Assembly: GCF_023544465.1 (NCBI RefSeq)
Contig: NZ_JALPVL010000001.1
Coordinates: 682,001-746,000 of the forward strand
From: Paractinoplanes maris
GTDB lineage: Bacteria > Actinomycetota > Actinomycetes > Mycobacteriales > Micromonosporaceae
Reading direction: 5' to 3'
DNA: 64,000 nucleotides
The position numbers and the translations under genes are program-made. The notes under the pieces are model-generated. The model was given only the letters and a program-made list of their open reading frames with translations, did no database searches and was not told where the DNA came from. Position 1 is the stretch's first letter, and every line of letters starts with the position of its first letter. This document shows positions 37,936 through 50,089 of this stretch, in pieces.

Positions 37936-38647
37936 TGCTGTCCTCCCACAGAACCGGGATGCCCTCGGGCGGCGCACCCTCGCCGGCCCAGGCCAGTGCC
38001 CCCTCGGCGTCCACGACCACGACGCGCGGGGTGCGCACCCGGCCCCAGGCCACGGCCTCGGCCGCGACGGGGAAGTTGGGCCCCTCCTCGAGGACGCCTT
38101 TCTCGGCGTCGCTCTCGGCCGGGCTGCCGCCGGACCGCTCCCAGTACCCCGTCCAGACAGTCTCGCCGCCGGACAGGTCGGGGTGCACGAAAACGGTGCC
38201 CCGGCCGCGCCATTTCGCGAGCTCGGGCGGCACCTCGGGGCCCTGGGCGACGCCGTTGACCCGTTCCAGGTCCTCGAAACCGAACGCGTGCGGCAGCAAC
38301 TCGGCCAGCCGCAGCGGCCCGGTGTGCCACTCGACCAGCATCTCGGGGCCACCGTTCTCCCACAGCAGCTGGCGGCAGCGGCCGCACGGCATCAGCGGGC
38401 CGCCGGTGGCGTCGACGCACGAGAACGCCACCAGACGCCCGCCGCCGGTCATGTGCAGCTGGCTGACCAGCCCGCACTCCGCGCACAGCCCCACGCCGTA
38501 GGACGCGTTCTCCACGTTGCACCCGACGACCACCCGGCCGTCGTCCACCAGTGCGGCCGCACCGACCGGGAAGTCGGAATAAGGCGCGTACGCGTGCCGC
38601 ATGGCATCGGTCGCGGCAGCCCGCAACCCAGCCCAGTCGATCTCCAT
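37928..38647 (-). CDS. cdd: Cytidine deaminase with extra C-terminal region
   Basis: 239 residues, almost twice the usual 130. Residues 1-128 are a standard tetrameric cytidine deaminase: YSDFPVGAAAL near 23, the substrate and zinc site NVENASYGVGLCAECG near 44-59, and the PCGRCRQ pair near 87. Residues 130-239 form an additional region with GTVFVHPDLSGGETVWTGYW and GPNFPVAAEAVAW, then PRVVVVDAEGALAWAGEG, which I do not recognise. The first part converts cytidine and deoxycytidine to uridines. The ATG is preceded by CACAAT 7 nt upstream, so it may have its own promoter; 30 bases separate it from the permease gene. Confidence 0.9.
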   Translation of the reverse strand: MEIDWAGLRAAATDAMRHAYAPYSDFPVGAAALVDDGRVVVGCNVENASYGVGLCAECGLVSQLHMTGGGRLVAFSCVDATGGPLMPCGRCRQLLWENGGPEMLVEWHTGPLRLAELLPHAFGFEDLERVNGVAQGPEVPPELAKWRGRGTVFVHPDLSGGETVWTGYWERSGGSPAESDAEKGVLEEGPNFPVAAEAVAWGRVRTPRVVVVDAEGALAWAGEGAPPEGIPVLWEDSND

Positions 38648-38677
38648 GCTGCAAATTGTGCCTGACGTGCCCGGACG

Positions 38678-39955
38678 TCAGCTCTTGACGTAGGGCACAC
38701 CGTCGGCCGCGGGCGCGCGCACCCGGCCGACCAGACCGGCCACCGCGATGATCGTCGCCAGATACGGCAGCATGTTGAGGAACTGGTTGGGCACCGGGCT
38801 GCCGACCGCACTCAGGTAGTTGGCCAGCTTCTGCGCGAAGCCGAAGAACAGCGCCGCCCCCAGCGCCCCGAACGGCGTCCAGCGCCCGAAGATCAGGGCG
38901 GCCAGCGCGATGAAGCCGGCCCCGGCCGTCATGTTCTTGTTGAACGCCCCGGTCGACACCAGCGTGAAGTACGCGCCACCGGCCCCGGCCACGACCCCGC
39001 CGAGCAGCACGTTCGTGTAGCGCAGGCCGCGCACCCGGATGCCCACGGTGTCGGCCGCGGTGGGGTGCTCGCCGACCGCCCGGGTGCGCAGACCCCAGCG
39101 GGTGCGGGTGAGGCCGAAGTGGATGACGAGGACCAGCGCCAGCGCCAGCCAGACCAGCAGGTTGGTCTCGAACAGCACCGGCCCGACGACCGGGATGTCG
39201 GCCAGACCGGGGATGCGCCACTCGGGCAGCCGCGGCGGCGAGTTGTATTTCAGGGCGTCGGGCTGCATCAGCCGCTCGTAGAGGAAGCCGGTGATGCCCA
39301 GCGCGAGCAGGTTGAGCACGATGCCGACGACGACCTGGTCGACCAGGAAGCGGATGGCCAGCACGGCCAGCAGCGAGGCGATGATGACGCCGCCGACGAC
39401 CGCGCTGATCAGACCGGCCCAGACGCTGGTGGCCAGCGTGCCGACCAGGGCCGCGCCGAACGCGCCCATCAGGAACTGGCCCTCGATGGCCACGTTGACC
39501 ACGCCCGAGCGCTCGCAGAGCACACCGGCCAGGGCCCCGAGGATCAGTGGCAGGGCGAGTTCCAGTGAGCCGCTGGCCGTGTCGACCAGCGGGAGGAACT
39601 TGCCGGCCACCTGCCAGCACAGGAACGAGAAGACGAAGGTCACGATGCCCAGGCTGAGCAGCACGGTCTGCCAGCGCTTGGCCACGCCGGCCAGCAGCGC
39701 GCCGCCGGCCGCGATCGTCACGACGCCGAACAGGATGGCGCCGAGCTGGCCGTTGATCGAGAGCGCGGCACCCTCGGCGTCCTCGCTGATCGTGAAGCGG
39801 GCCGTCGCCGACTCGGCCAGCGCACCGAAGATCACCGCCGCGATCAGGCCGATGATGACCAGGGCGGCGCCGAGGCGGCGCTGCCGATTCCAGAACCTGT
39901 CCGGGGCGGTCGCCTCGGCCAGTTCCTCCGCGGTAGCGGTCGACACGCCGCTCAC
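38678..39955 (-). CDS. Nucleoside ABC transporter permease (second)
   Basis: 425 residues with about ten membrane segments of the branched-chain amino acid / nucleoside permease family. The central region reads LGALAGVLCERSGVVNVAIEGQ, then FLVDQVVVGIVLNLLALG and AAADTVGIRVRGLRY, the cytoplasmic coupling loop. It is the YufQ/NupQ-like partner of the permease before it. GTG at 39955 overlaps the upstream stop by 4 nt (GTGA), so coupling is clear; the frame further upstream is not part of the protein. The N-terminal 30 residues are cytoplasmic. Confidence 0.88.
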   Translation of the reverse strand: MSGVSTATAEELAEATAPDRFWNRQRRLGAALVIIGLIAAVIFGALAESATARFTISEDAEGAALSINGQLGAILFGVVTIAAGGALLAGVAKRWQTVLLSLGIVTFVFSFLCWQVAGKFLPLVDTASGSLELALPLILGALAGVLCERSGVVNVAIEGQFLMGAFGAALVGTLATSVWAGLISAVVGGVIIASLLAVLAIRFLVDQVVVGIVLNLLALGITGFLYERLMQPDALKYNSPPRLPEWRIPGLADIPVVGPVLFETNLLVWLALALVLVIHFGLTRTRWGLRTRAVGEHPTAADTVGIRVRGLRYTNVLLGGVVAGAGGAYFTLVSTGAFNKNMTAGAGFIALAALIFGRWTPFGALGAALFFGFAQKLANYLSAVGSPVPNQFLNMLPYLATIIAVAGLVGRVRAPAADGVPYVKS

Positions 39956-41210
39956 CACCCCTTCGCCATGGACGTGCCGAGCCGCGCGGTGCGCGCATCG
40001 CGGAGCTGGAAGATCGCCTTCACCAGGGCCGGAGCGGCGATGAAGATCACGATGAGGGCCTGCAGGACGGTGACGAGCTCGAGCGAGACACCCACGTCGA
40101 CCTGCATCAGGTTGCCGCCCGCGCGCAGACCGCCGTAGAGGATCGCGGCGAACAGCGTGCCCCACGGCTTGTTGCGGCCGAGCAGGGCCACCAGCAGTCC
40201 GTCGAAGCCGATGTTGCCGGCCACCTGACCGGTCAGCCGGTCGGCGGTGCCGAGCACCTGCACCGCGCCGCCGAGCCCGGCCAGCGCCCCGGCCACGACC
40301 ATCAATTTGATGTAGGTGCGGCCCACGCTCATCCCGGCCGTGCGGGCGGCCGGCGGATTGACGCCCACGGCGCGCAGCTCGAAGCCGAACGAGGACCGGT
40401 TGACCAGCCAGGCCACCCCGGCGGTGACCAGGACGGCGAGCACGATGCCCAGGTGCACCCGCAGCGGCTGGGGCAGGGCCGGCAACCCGGCGGTGGACTC
40501 GATGGTCTTGCTGACCGCGTCGGTGCGATCCGGGTCCTGCACGCCGTTCTGCAGGATCAGCCAGCCCAGGAAGAGCGTGGCCGTGTAGTTGAGCATGATC
40601 GTGGTGATCACCTCGTGGGCGCCGGTGCGGGCCTTGAGCAGGCCGGGCAGGAAGCCCCAGAGGGCGCCGCCGATCAGACCGGCGGCCAGCGCGACGACCA
40701 GGTGCAGACCGGCCGGCAGCCCGATGGCGAAGCCGGCCACGCCCGCGGTGACACAGCCGATGACCGCCTGGCCCTGGCCGCCGATGTTGAACAGGCCGCC
40801 GCGGAACGCGATGGCCACCGACAGACCCGTGAAGACCAGCGGAGCCGCGTAGGTCAGCGTCTCGGAGAGCGGGTTGAGCGCGGTCTTCCAGTCACCGGAG
40901 CCGTCGAACCAGGCCTGGACCGCGGCCGGGTCGAAGATCGCGCCCTTGAACAGGTCGGCGTAGGCCTGGCTGATCAGATCCCAGCTGGCGGTGAGCGCGT
41001 CGCTGGGCCGGGAGGTGAAGTACGAGAACGTGGCGAGCACTTCGGAGTCGGAAATGACGATCAGCACCGCGCCGATGAGCAGCGCCAGGAAGATCGACAG
41101 GATCGTCACCACGACGGTGTTGGCCGACCACAGGTTGTGCAGGAAAAGCTTGACGAACGACTCCTCCTGCTCCTCCTTCTTGGCCGGCTGCTTTTCCGGG
41201 GCTTCGGTGG

Positions 41211-41214
<4 letters not shown>
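39952..41214 (-). CDS. Nucleoside ABC transporter permease (first)
   Basis: 420 residues. The charged N terminus (KKEEQEESF) is cytoplasmic. Membrane segments begin at about residue 31, with a large external loop (about 60-120), the conserved AIAFRGGLFNIGGQGQ near 134-149, and GAHEVITTIMLNYTA near 198. The coupling loop RAVGVNPPAARTAGM is near 280. It pairs with the second permease to form the channel for nucleosides. The GTG start overlaps the ATPase gene's stop by 4 nt (GTGA). Confidence 0.88.
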
Positions 41215-42725
<1,511 letters not shown>

Positions 42726-42786
42726 CTCGAGTCTCAGCGGAATCTCCTGACTTCGACTTCTTTGGGTGGTTGCCGAACAAGTGGAA

Positions 42787-42827
42787 CCGCCGCACGACCA
42801 CGAGAAACTCTCGCGGTCGAGCGGCGG
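42787..42827 (-). terminator. Attenuator-like hairpin between the BMP gene and the transporter genes
   Basis: A 19-bp stem with two mismatches: CCGCCGCACGACCACGAGA (42787-42805) and TCTCGCGGTCGAGCGGCGG (42809-42827) around a 3-nt loop. It begins about 24 bases after the lipoprotein stop and lacks a strong T tract. It would lower transport-gene expression or protect the upstream mRNA, giving more binding protein than permease. Confidence 0.7.
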
Positions 42828-42850
42828 CCGAATGCTACCTAACTGTTTGC

Positions 42851-43948
42851 TCAGGCCGGGGCGCTGGCCGACTCGACCTTGATGGTTCCGGCGATGATGT
42901 CCTTCTTGAGCTTCTCGACCTCGTCCTTCAGACCCTGGTCGATCTTGCTGTCGAACTGGTTGTACGGCGCCAGCGAGACACCGTTGTTCTCCAGCGTGCC
43001 CTTGTAACCCGGCGAGGCGGCCAGCGGCTGACCGGTGGCGCCGGAGACGACGGCCTTCTCGACCGCGTCGGTGATGTTCTTGACCACGGTGGTCAGGAAG
43101 ACGTCACAGTCCTGAGCCGCGCTCTTGCAGCCGTCCTGGTCGACCCAGACGATCGACACCTTGCCGCTGGAGCCCTTGGCGACCTCGGCCGCACCCAGAC
43201 CGGTACCGCCGGCGACCGGCATGATCACGTCGGCCCCCTGGGCGACGAACGTGCTGGCCAGCGCCTTGCCCTTGGCCGGGCTGGCGAAGTCCTCGGCGAA
43301 GCTGCCGTTCTGCTTGGCCTTGTCCCAGCCGAGCACCTGGACGTTCTTGCCCTTGGCCTTGTTGTACTGCGCGACGCCGTCGGCGAAACCATCCATGAAG
43401 ATGGTCACCGGCGGGATCTTGAGGCCGCCGAAGGTGGCCACCTTCTGCGACTTCGAGAAGCCCGCGGCCAGGTAACCGGCCAGGAACGCGGCCTCCTGGG
43501 TGGCGAACTGCATCGGGTAGACGTTCGTGGCGCCCTGGATCGAGCTGTCCACGATGCCGAACTGCTGGCTCGTGTTCTGCGCGGCGACCGCCTTGGTGGC
43601 GTCGCCCATGAGGCCGCCGACCGAGAGGATGAAGTTGCACTTCTGGGTCACGAAGCCGCGCAGGTTGGGCTCGTAGTCGGCCTCGGCGGTCGACGCGACG
43701 TACTTCGGGTCGACCCCGGGCGCCTGGGCCTTGGCGGCCTGGAGTCCGGCCCACGCGGATGCGTTGAAGGACTTGTCGTCGATGCCGCCGGTGTCAGTCA
43801 CCATGCAGGCCTTGTATGCAGCAGCGGCGGCACTGGAGCTGCCGCCGGCAGGGGTCTCGTCAGGCGCGTCGCTGCAGGCCGCGGCGGCGAGCGTCAGCCC
43901 ACCTGCCGCGAGCAGCGCAACGAGCCGGTTCCCACGTACTGGGCGCAA
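42851..43948 (-). CDS. BMP family nucleoside-binding lipoprotein
   Basis: 365 residues. The signal peptide ends in the lipobox-like LAAAAC (Cys about 21). The BMP/PnrA fold follows: ACMVTDTGGIDDKSFNASAW near residue 48, NFILSVGGLMGDATKAVA, FATQEAAFLAGYLAAGFSKS and GADVIMPVAGGTGLGAAE. It captures purine and pyrimidine nucleosides outside the membrane for the ABC transporter behind it. The TTG start at 43948 is supported by AAGGAGG 5-6 nt upstream and by the signal peptide. It is the first gene of the uptake operon that continues into cdd and deoA. Confidence 0.9.
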   Translation of the reverse strand: MRPVRGNRLVALLAAGGLTLAAAACSDAPDETPAGGSSSAAAAAYKACMVTDTGGIDDKSFNASAWAGLQAAKAQAPGVDPKYVASTAEADYEPNLRGFVTQKCNFILSVGGLMGDATKAVAAQNTSQQFGIVDSSIQGATNVYPMQFATQEAAFLAGYLAAGFSKSQKVATFGGLKIPPVTIFMDGFADGVAQYNKAKGKNVQVLGWDKAKQNGSFAEDFASPAKGKALASTFVAQGADVIMPVAGGTGLGAAEVAKGSSGKVSIVWVDQDGCKSAAQDCDVFLTTVVKNITDAVEKAVVSGATGQPLAASPGYKGTLENNGVSLAPYNQFDSKIDQGLKDEVEKLKKDIIAGTIKVESASAPA

Positions 43949-44160
43949 GACGCCCTCCTTCCAACGCGCACCGACACTCGCCGGTGAGTCTTCACCGCGA
44001 GAGCGTAGCCGCAGGCCAGAACGGCGTCGGTAGTTTGGTCCGGACTGTTGGCGCACCGTTATCCGCCCGCAACCGCGGAGCACACGAGGCGTCGCTTCTA
44101 TCCGTTAGTGCGGCAAATCATCGGCCCGCGCGGTAACCGGCCAGAAACCTTGCGGCCGGA

Positions 44161-44382
44161 TCAGGACTTCCGCCAGGCTTTTACGCCGAGAACGCCCACC
44201 GTGGTGCCGATCGCCAGCGAGGCGCCGATCAGCACGGCGTGGATCAGCAGGAAGGCGGTCGGCCGCCCGCCGGTGAACGAGCGGTCGTCCTGCCAGATGG
44301 CCAGGCCGAACCGGGGCCAGATGACCCACGTCCAGACCCCGACCGCCGCCAGGAAGACCGCCCATCGTTTGGTGATGACCAT
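44161..44382 (-). CDS. SCO4848-type small membrane protein
   Basis: 73 residues with two membrane helices (about 7-25 and 45-66). It begins MVITKRWAVFLAAVGVWTWVI, the same layout as the small actinobacterial family named after SCO4848; function unknown. The ATG lies 23 bases after the stop of the larger membrane gene on the same strand, so it may belong to the TetR-controlled unit. The space from here to the BMP gene (43949-44160) holds no gene and probably the BMP promoter. Confidence 0.65.
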   Translation of the reverse strand: MVITKRWAVFLAAVGVWTWVIWPRFGLAIWQDDRSFTGGRPTAFLLIHAVLIGASLAIGTTVGVLGVKAWRKS

Positions 44383-44405
44383 TGCCTCATGGTCGCAGCG
44401 GCCGA

Positions 44406-45389
44406 TCAGGCCGCCGGGACCAGGTCGGGCCGGTCGTCGCTGTGCTGCGGGGCGGCGGTCGCGTCGGCCGGCGCGAGCCCGCGACGGCCGATCAGGGTCA
44501 ACAGCAGACCCCCGATCGCGTACGCCGAGAGCACCGCGACTGCGAAGGCGGCACCCCCGCCGTCGAAGTAGGCGACCGACCGCAGCAGCGAGGCGCCCGC
44601 CCCGATCGGCAGCCACTGGCCGAGCTCGCCCCACGGCTGCGGCAGCAGTTCCGGGGCCGCCGCGATGCCGGCCAGCGCGTTGCCGACCAGGAAGATGACC
44701 AGCGCCCCGAGCCCGAGCCCGCCCCGGTCGAGCACGGCGGCGAGACCGGTCATCGCGGCCGACACGGCCAGCGCGAACAGGCCGACCGCGGCCGCGACCG
44801 CGAAGTATCCGCCCGGCAGGATGTCGAGCCAGCCCTGCTGCACCGCGGCGACCGAGAAGCCGGCCAGGACGGCGTAGCTGAGCAGCGCCAGCAGCCGGGC
44901 GGCGCGCCGGCGGACGAGCAGGAAGACCAGCACACCGGCCAGCAGGCTGGTGATGGCCAGCGGCAGGAAGCCGCCGGCGAACCCGGCGCCCCGCGCGTCG
45001 TCGGCGTCGAAGGGCACGACGTCGCGCACCGGGACCTGCGGACCGAGCCCGGCGGCGGCCTGGGTGAGCAGGGCGGCCACGGTGGGCGAGGCGGCCGAGG
45101 CGATGTGCACCTCGGGGCCGGCCGGGGTCACCAGAATGGCCCCGTACACGTCCCGGTCCTTGATGGCGGCGTCGGCGGCGGTCGCGTCGGCGACCGGGTG
45201 CACGGCGAACGCGCCGGGGTGCGCGGCCTCGAGCTGGACGGTGAGCGCGGGTGGGCCGGCGACCGCGACCGGCAGGTCATGGGGCGCGAGGTTGGCCGCC
45301 GGAGCGGCGAAGAGCGGGACGAGAAGGGCCTGGACGGCCACCACGATGATCGCGATGAGCACGCCGGCGGCGAGGGGCTTGCGGTGCAT
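44406..45389 (-). CDS. ABC-2-like / YhgE-type membrane protein
   Basis: 327 residues. An N-terminal membrane helix (about 8-28) and an extracellular domain of about 110 residues (ending near 140) precede six membrane helices, the last LLLTLIGRRGL. The extracellular part has DVYGAILVTPAG and SAASPTVAALLTQAA, typical of membrane proteins of the YhgE/Pip and ABC-2 permease type. No ATPase lies beside it. It is controlled by the divergent TetR gene: an operator covers its leader, next to the AGGAGG site 6 nt before the ATG. Export or envelope function is inference. Confidence 0.75.
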   Translation of the reverse strand: MHRKPLAAGVLIAIIVVAVQALLVPLFAAPAANLAPHDLPVAVAGPPALTVQLEAAHPGAFAVHPVADATAADAAIKDRDVYGAILVTPAGPEVHIASAASPTVAALLTQAAAGLGPQVPVRDVVPFDADDARGAGFAGGFLPLAITSLLAGVLVFLLVRRRAARLLALLSYAVLAGFSVAAVQQGWLDILPGGYFAVAAAVGLFALAVSAAMTGLAAVLDRGGLGLGALVIFLVGNALAGIAAAPELLPQPWGELGQWLPIGAGASLLRSVAYFDGGGAAFAVAVLSAYAIGGLLLTLIGRRGLAPADATAAPQHSDDRPDLVPAA

Positions 45390-45400
45390 GACGGCCTCCT

Positions 45401-45419
45401 AAAACGAATGCTCGTTCTT
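45401..45419. promoter_or_regulatory. TetR operator O1
   Basis: AAAACGAATGCTCGTTCTT, an imperfect palindrome with half-sites AACGA and TCGTT. It is nearly the exact reverse complement of O2, 40 bases away (one difference in 19), and lies just upstream of the membrane gene's ribosome site. Confidence 0.75.
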
Positions 45420-45458
45420 TTATGTCCCTCAGCGTGCCCCTCACCACGAAGGCGTGTC

Positions 45459-45477
45459 AAGAACGAGCGTTCGTTTT
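45459..45477. promoter_or_regulatory. TetR operator O2
   Basis: AAGAACGAGCGTTCGTTTT, with half-sites AACGA and TCGTT. It occupies the spacer of the tetR promoter and ends on its -10 box, so binding would cause autorepression. Confidence 0.75.
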
Positions 45478-45482
45478 AAGAT
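45477..45482 (+). promoter_or_regulatory. Putative -10 box (TAAGAT) of leaderless tetR gene
   Basis: TAAGAT ends 7 nt before GTG 45490. GTGTCA (45454-45459) could serve as the -35 with a 17-nt spacer. Confidence 0.55.
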
Positions 45483-45489
45483 GTGGGGC

Positions 45490-46080
45490 GTGCCACGTGT
45501 CTCGGAAGACCACCTCACCGCCCGCCGCGAGCAGATCCTCGCCGCGGCCCGCGCCTGCTTCCTGCGCAAAGGGCTGCACACCACGTCCATGCAGGACCTG
45601 ATCAAGGAGGCGGGCCTCTCGGTCGGTGCCGTCTACCGCTACTTCAAGTCCAAGGACGAGATCATCGCGGCCATCGCCGAGGGAGTGGTGGGCGGCATCA
45701 GCGCGCAGATCGACGAGGTGGCGAGCCGGCGACTGCCGCTGTTCGAGTCGATGGCGCTGCTCCTGGAGGTCATCGACCAGCAGACCGGGCCGGACGGCGC
45801 CCTGCCGATCGCGCTGCAGGTGTGGGCCGAGGCGACGATCGATCCGGCGATCGGCGCGATCGTGCACGAGCGATACACCGGGTTGCGGGCACGGCTGCGG
45901 GTGCTGGTGGAGCACGCCGCGGAGGCCGGGGAGCTGCCCGCGGGGGCCGACCTGGACGAGGTGACGAGCGCCGTCTACTCGATGCTGCCGGGCTATGGCC
46001 TGCAGCGGCTGCTCATCGGCAATCCCAGCCGGGAGGGTTACCTGCGCGGCATGCAGGCGCTCTACAACCGCCCGGCCTGA
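45490..46080 (+). CDS. TetR family transcriptional repressor
   Basis: 196 residues. The DNA-binding domain (about 5-55) includes ARREQILAAARACFLRKG, TTSMQDLIKEAGLSVGAVYRYF and KSKDEIIAAIAEG. The C-terminal ligand domain is helical with QVWAEATIDPAIGAI. It is divergent from the membrane gene, and the pair of inverted operators between them marks it as local repressor of both. GTG at 45490 is preferred to the ATG at 45481 because the -10 box ends 7 nt before it and the protein then begins PRVSEDHL like relatives. The inducer is unknown. Confidence 0.88.
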   Translation: MPRVSEDHLTARREQILAAARACFLRKGLHTTSMQDLIKEAGLSVGAVYRYFKSKDEIIAAIAEGVVGGISAQIDEVASRRLPLFESMALLLEVIDQQTGPDGALPIALQVWAEATIDPAIGAIVHERYTGLRARLRVLVEHAAEAGELPAGADLDEVTSAVYSMLPGYGLQRLLIGNPSREGYLRGMQALYNRPA

Positions 46081-46091
46081 AGAACGACGCT

Positions 46092-46484
46092 TCAGACGGC
46101 GGTGAGGCGGGCGGCTATCCGGGACCAGCCCTCGCGGACCTCGGCCTCGCTGGGTGGGCGGCCCGGGCGTACTCGTCGGGTCTCGTATTCGTCGTCGACG
46201 TCGGCGTCGCCGTCGCCGGGGGTCTCGACGGCGGCCCGGGCCAGGTCGATCTCGTCGCGGATGGCGTCGGCGTCCGCGCGCGGCAGCAGCGGCTCGACCA
46301 CCGCCATCAGTTGCTCGTCGGCCACCACGGCCTGGGCCAGCGCGAGGGCGTGGGCGCGCTCGTAGGGCCCGCAGACCACCGGCTCCCAGTCCTCTTCGTC
46401 GCCGAGCGATCCGATCGTGATGACCCAGGGAAGGTCGGCCACCGGCGAGCCGGCCGGCAGGTCCAATGTCACGAGTGTGCCCAC
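46092..46484 (-). CDS. Conserved hypothetical protein
   Basis: 130 residues with no recognisable domain. It has a short strand-rich start (LVTLDLPAG, PWVITIGSLGDEEDW), a helical middle with ERAHALALAQAVVADEQLM, an acidic linker of Asp residues and a final amphipathic helix. No signal or membrane segment. Codon bias is like the neighbours, which supports a real gene. The GTG start lies 7 bases after the stop of the YihY-like gene, so it probably shares its transcript. Confidence 0.55.
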   Translation of the reverse strand: MGTLVTLDLPAGSPVADLPWVITIGSLGDEEDWEPVVCGPYERAHALALAQAVVADEQLMAVVEPLLPRADADAIRDEIDLARAAVETPGDGDADVDDEYETRRVRPGRPPSEAEVREGWSRIAARLTAV

Positions 46485-46491
46485 GGGCTCA

Positions 46492-47403
46492 TCATTCCGG
46501 GCCGGTGTGCCGAATCCAGGTATTTTGCCCCACGGGGGCAGTTTTATCGTCAGCTGACAGGTCCACCACCCGGCCGTGCGGGCTGGTGGCGGCCCAGGCC
46601 GCTCCGAAGAGCAGCAGCTGGTTGAAGACGTACAGGTAGACCAGCACGCCGACGGCCGAGCCGACCAGGCCGTAGGCGGGATTGCGTTGCACCAGGCCCA
46701 CGAAGGATCGGCCCACGGTGTTGAGCAGCGTGATGCCGATGCCGACCTGGAGCACCGGCGGGGCGATCCGCCGCACGGTCATGCGCAGCCGGGGCACCGC
46801 GGCCAGCAGCGCCGCCGCCAGCAACATGTTGACCGCCACGGTCAGCAGCAGCCCGGCCGTCGAGCGGACCATGCCGTGGGCCATCCAGTCGAGCAGCAGG
46901 TTGAGGCCGTAGACGGCGAGCTGGGACATCGCCAGCAGCACCAGGATGCCGAGCAGCACGAGCAGATCGAGGGCCTGCCGGACGCCGATGTAGCCGGGCT
47001 GTTCGTTGAGCCGCCAGATCAGCCGCTGGGACGAGCGGATGGCCTCGACCCAGGCGATGCCGGTGAAGGTCAGGCCGACGATGCCGACGATGCCGACCGT
47101 GCGGCCGCTCTCCAGGATCGCCGTGATGTCGAGGAACGGCAGGTTGACCCGCAGGAAGTCGCGGACGATGTCGAACAGGTCCTGGTTGTTGTCGAGCAGG
47201 ATGCCGAAGATCGAGTAGCCGATCAGCAGCAGCGCGAACACCGCGAAGAAGCCGTAGTAGGCGATCGCCGCGGCCAGCCGCCCGCCCTGCACGTCGATGT
47301 ACCGCACGACGGCCCGGCTGAGGTGGTCGAAATACCGGGACCGGTGGCGCAGCCACATGATGCGAGACTCGGCGGCCTCGTACGCCCGATCGACCGGATT
47401 CAC
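46492..47403 (-). CDS. YihY/BrkB family membrane protein
   Basis: 303 residues with six membrane segments. GGRLAAAIAYYGFFAVFALLL lies near residue 41-60, GIAWVEAIRSSQRLIWRLNEQP near 118-139, and NPAYGLVGSAVGVLVYLYVFNQL near 240-262, all typical of the YihY/BrkB family. Earlier naming as RNase BN is not supported for such proteins. The physiological role is unclear. GTG at 47403 has TACGGT 6 nt upstream, consistent with a leaderless start; the longer frame overlaps the phosphoesterase gene. Confidence 0.85.
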   Translation of the reverse strand: MNPVDRAYEAAESRIMWLRHRSRYFDHLSRAVVRYIDVQGGRLAAAIAYYGFFAVFALLLIGYSIFGILLDNNQDLFDIVRDFLRVNLPFLDITAILESGRTVGIVGIVGLTFTGIAWVEAIRSSQRLIWRLNEQPGYIGVRQALDLLVLLGILVLLAMSQLAVYGLNLLLDWMAHGMVRSTAGLLLTVAVNMLLAAALLAAVPRLRMTVRRIAPPVLQVGIGITLLNTVGRSFVGLVQRNPAYGLVGSAVGVLVYLYVFNQLLLFGAAWAATSPHGRVVDLSADDKTAPVGQNTWIRHTGPE

Positions 47404-47409
47404 GCGCCG

Positions 47410-47415
47410 ACCGTA
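47410..47415 (-). promoter_or_regulatory. Putative -10 box (TACGGT) of leaderless YihY-like gene
   Basis: TACGGT on the minus strand ends 6 nt before GTG 47403, inside the 19-base gap to the preceding gene. Confidence 0.45.
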
Positions 47416-47422
47416 ACCGACG

Positions 47423-50085
<2,663 letters not shown>

Positions 50086-50089
<4 letters not shown>

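Noticed and set aside
46492..47403. Ribonuclease BN
   Set aside because: YihY-family proteins were formerly named so; the sequence is a membrane protein without nuclease motifs.
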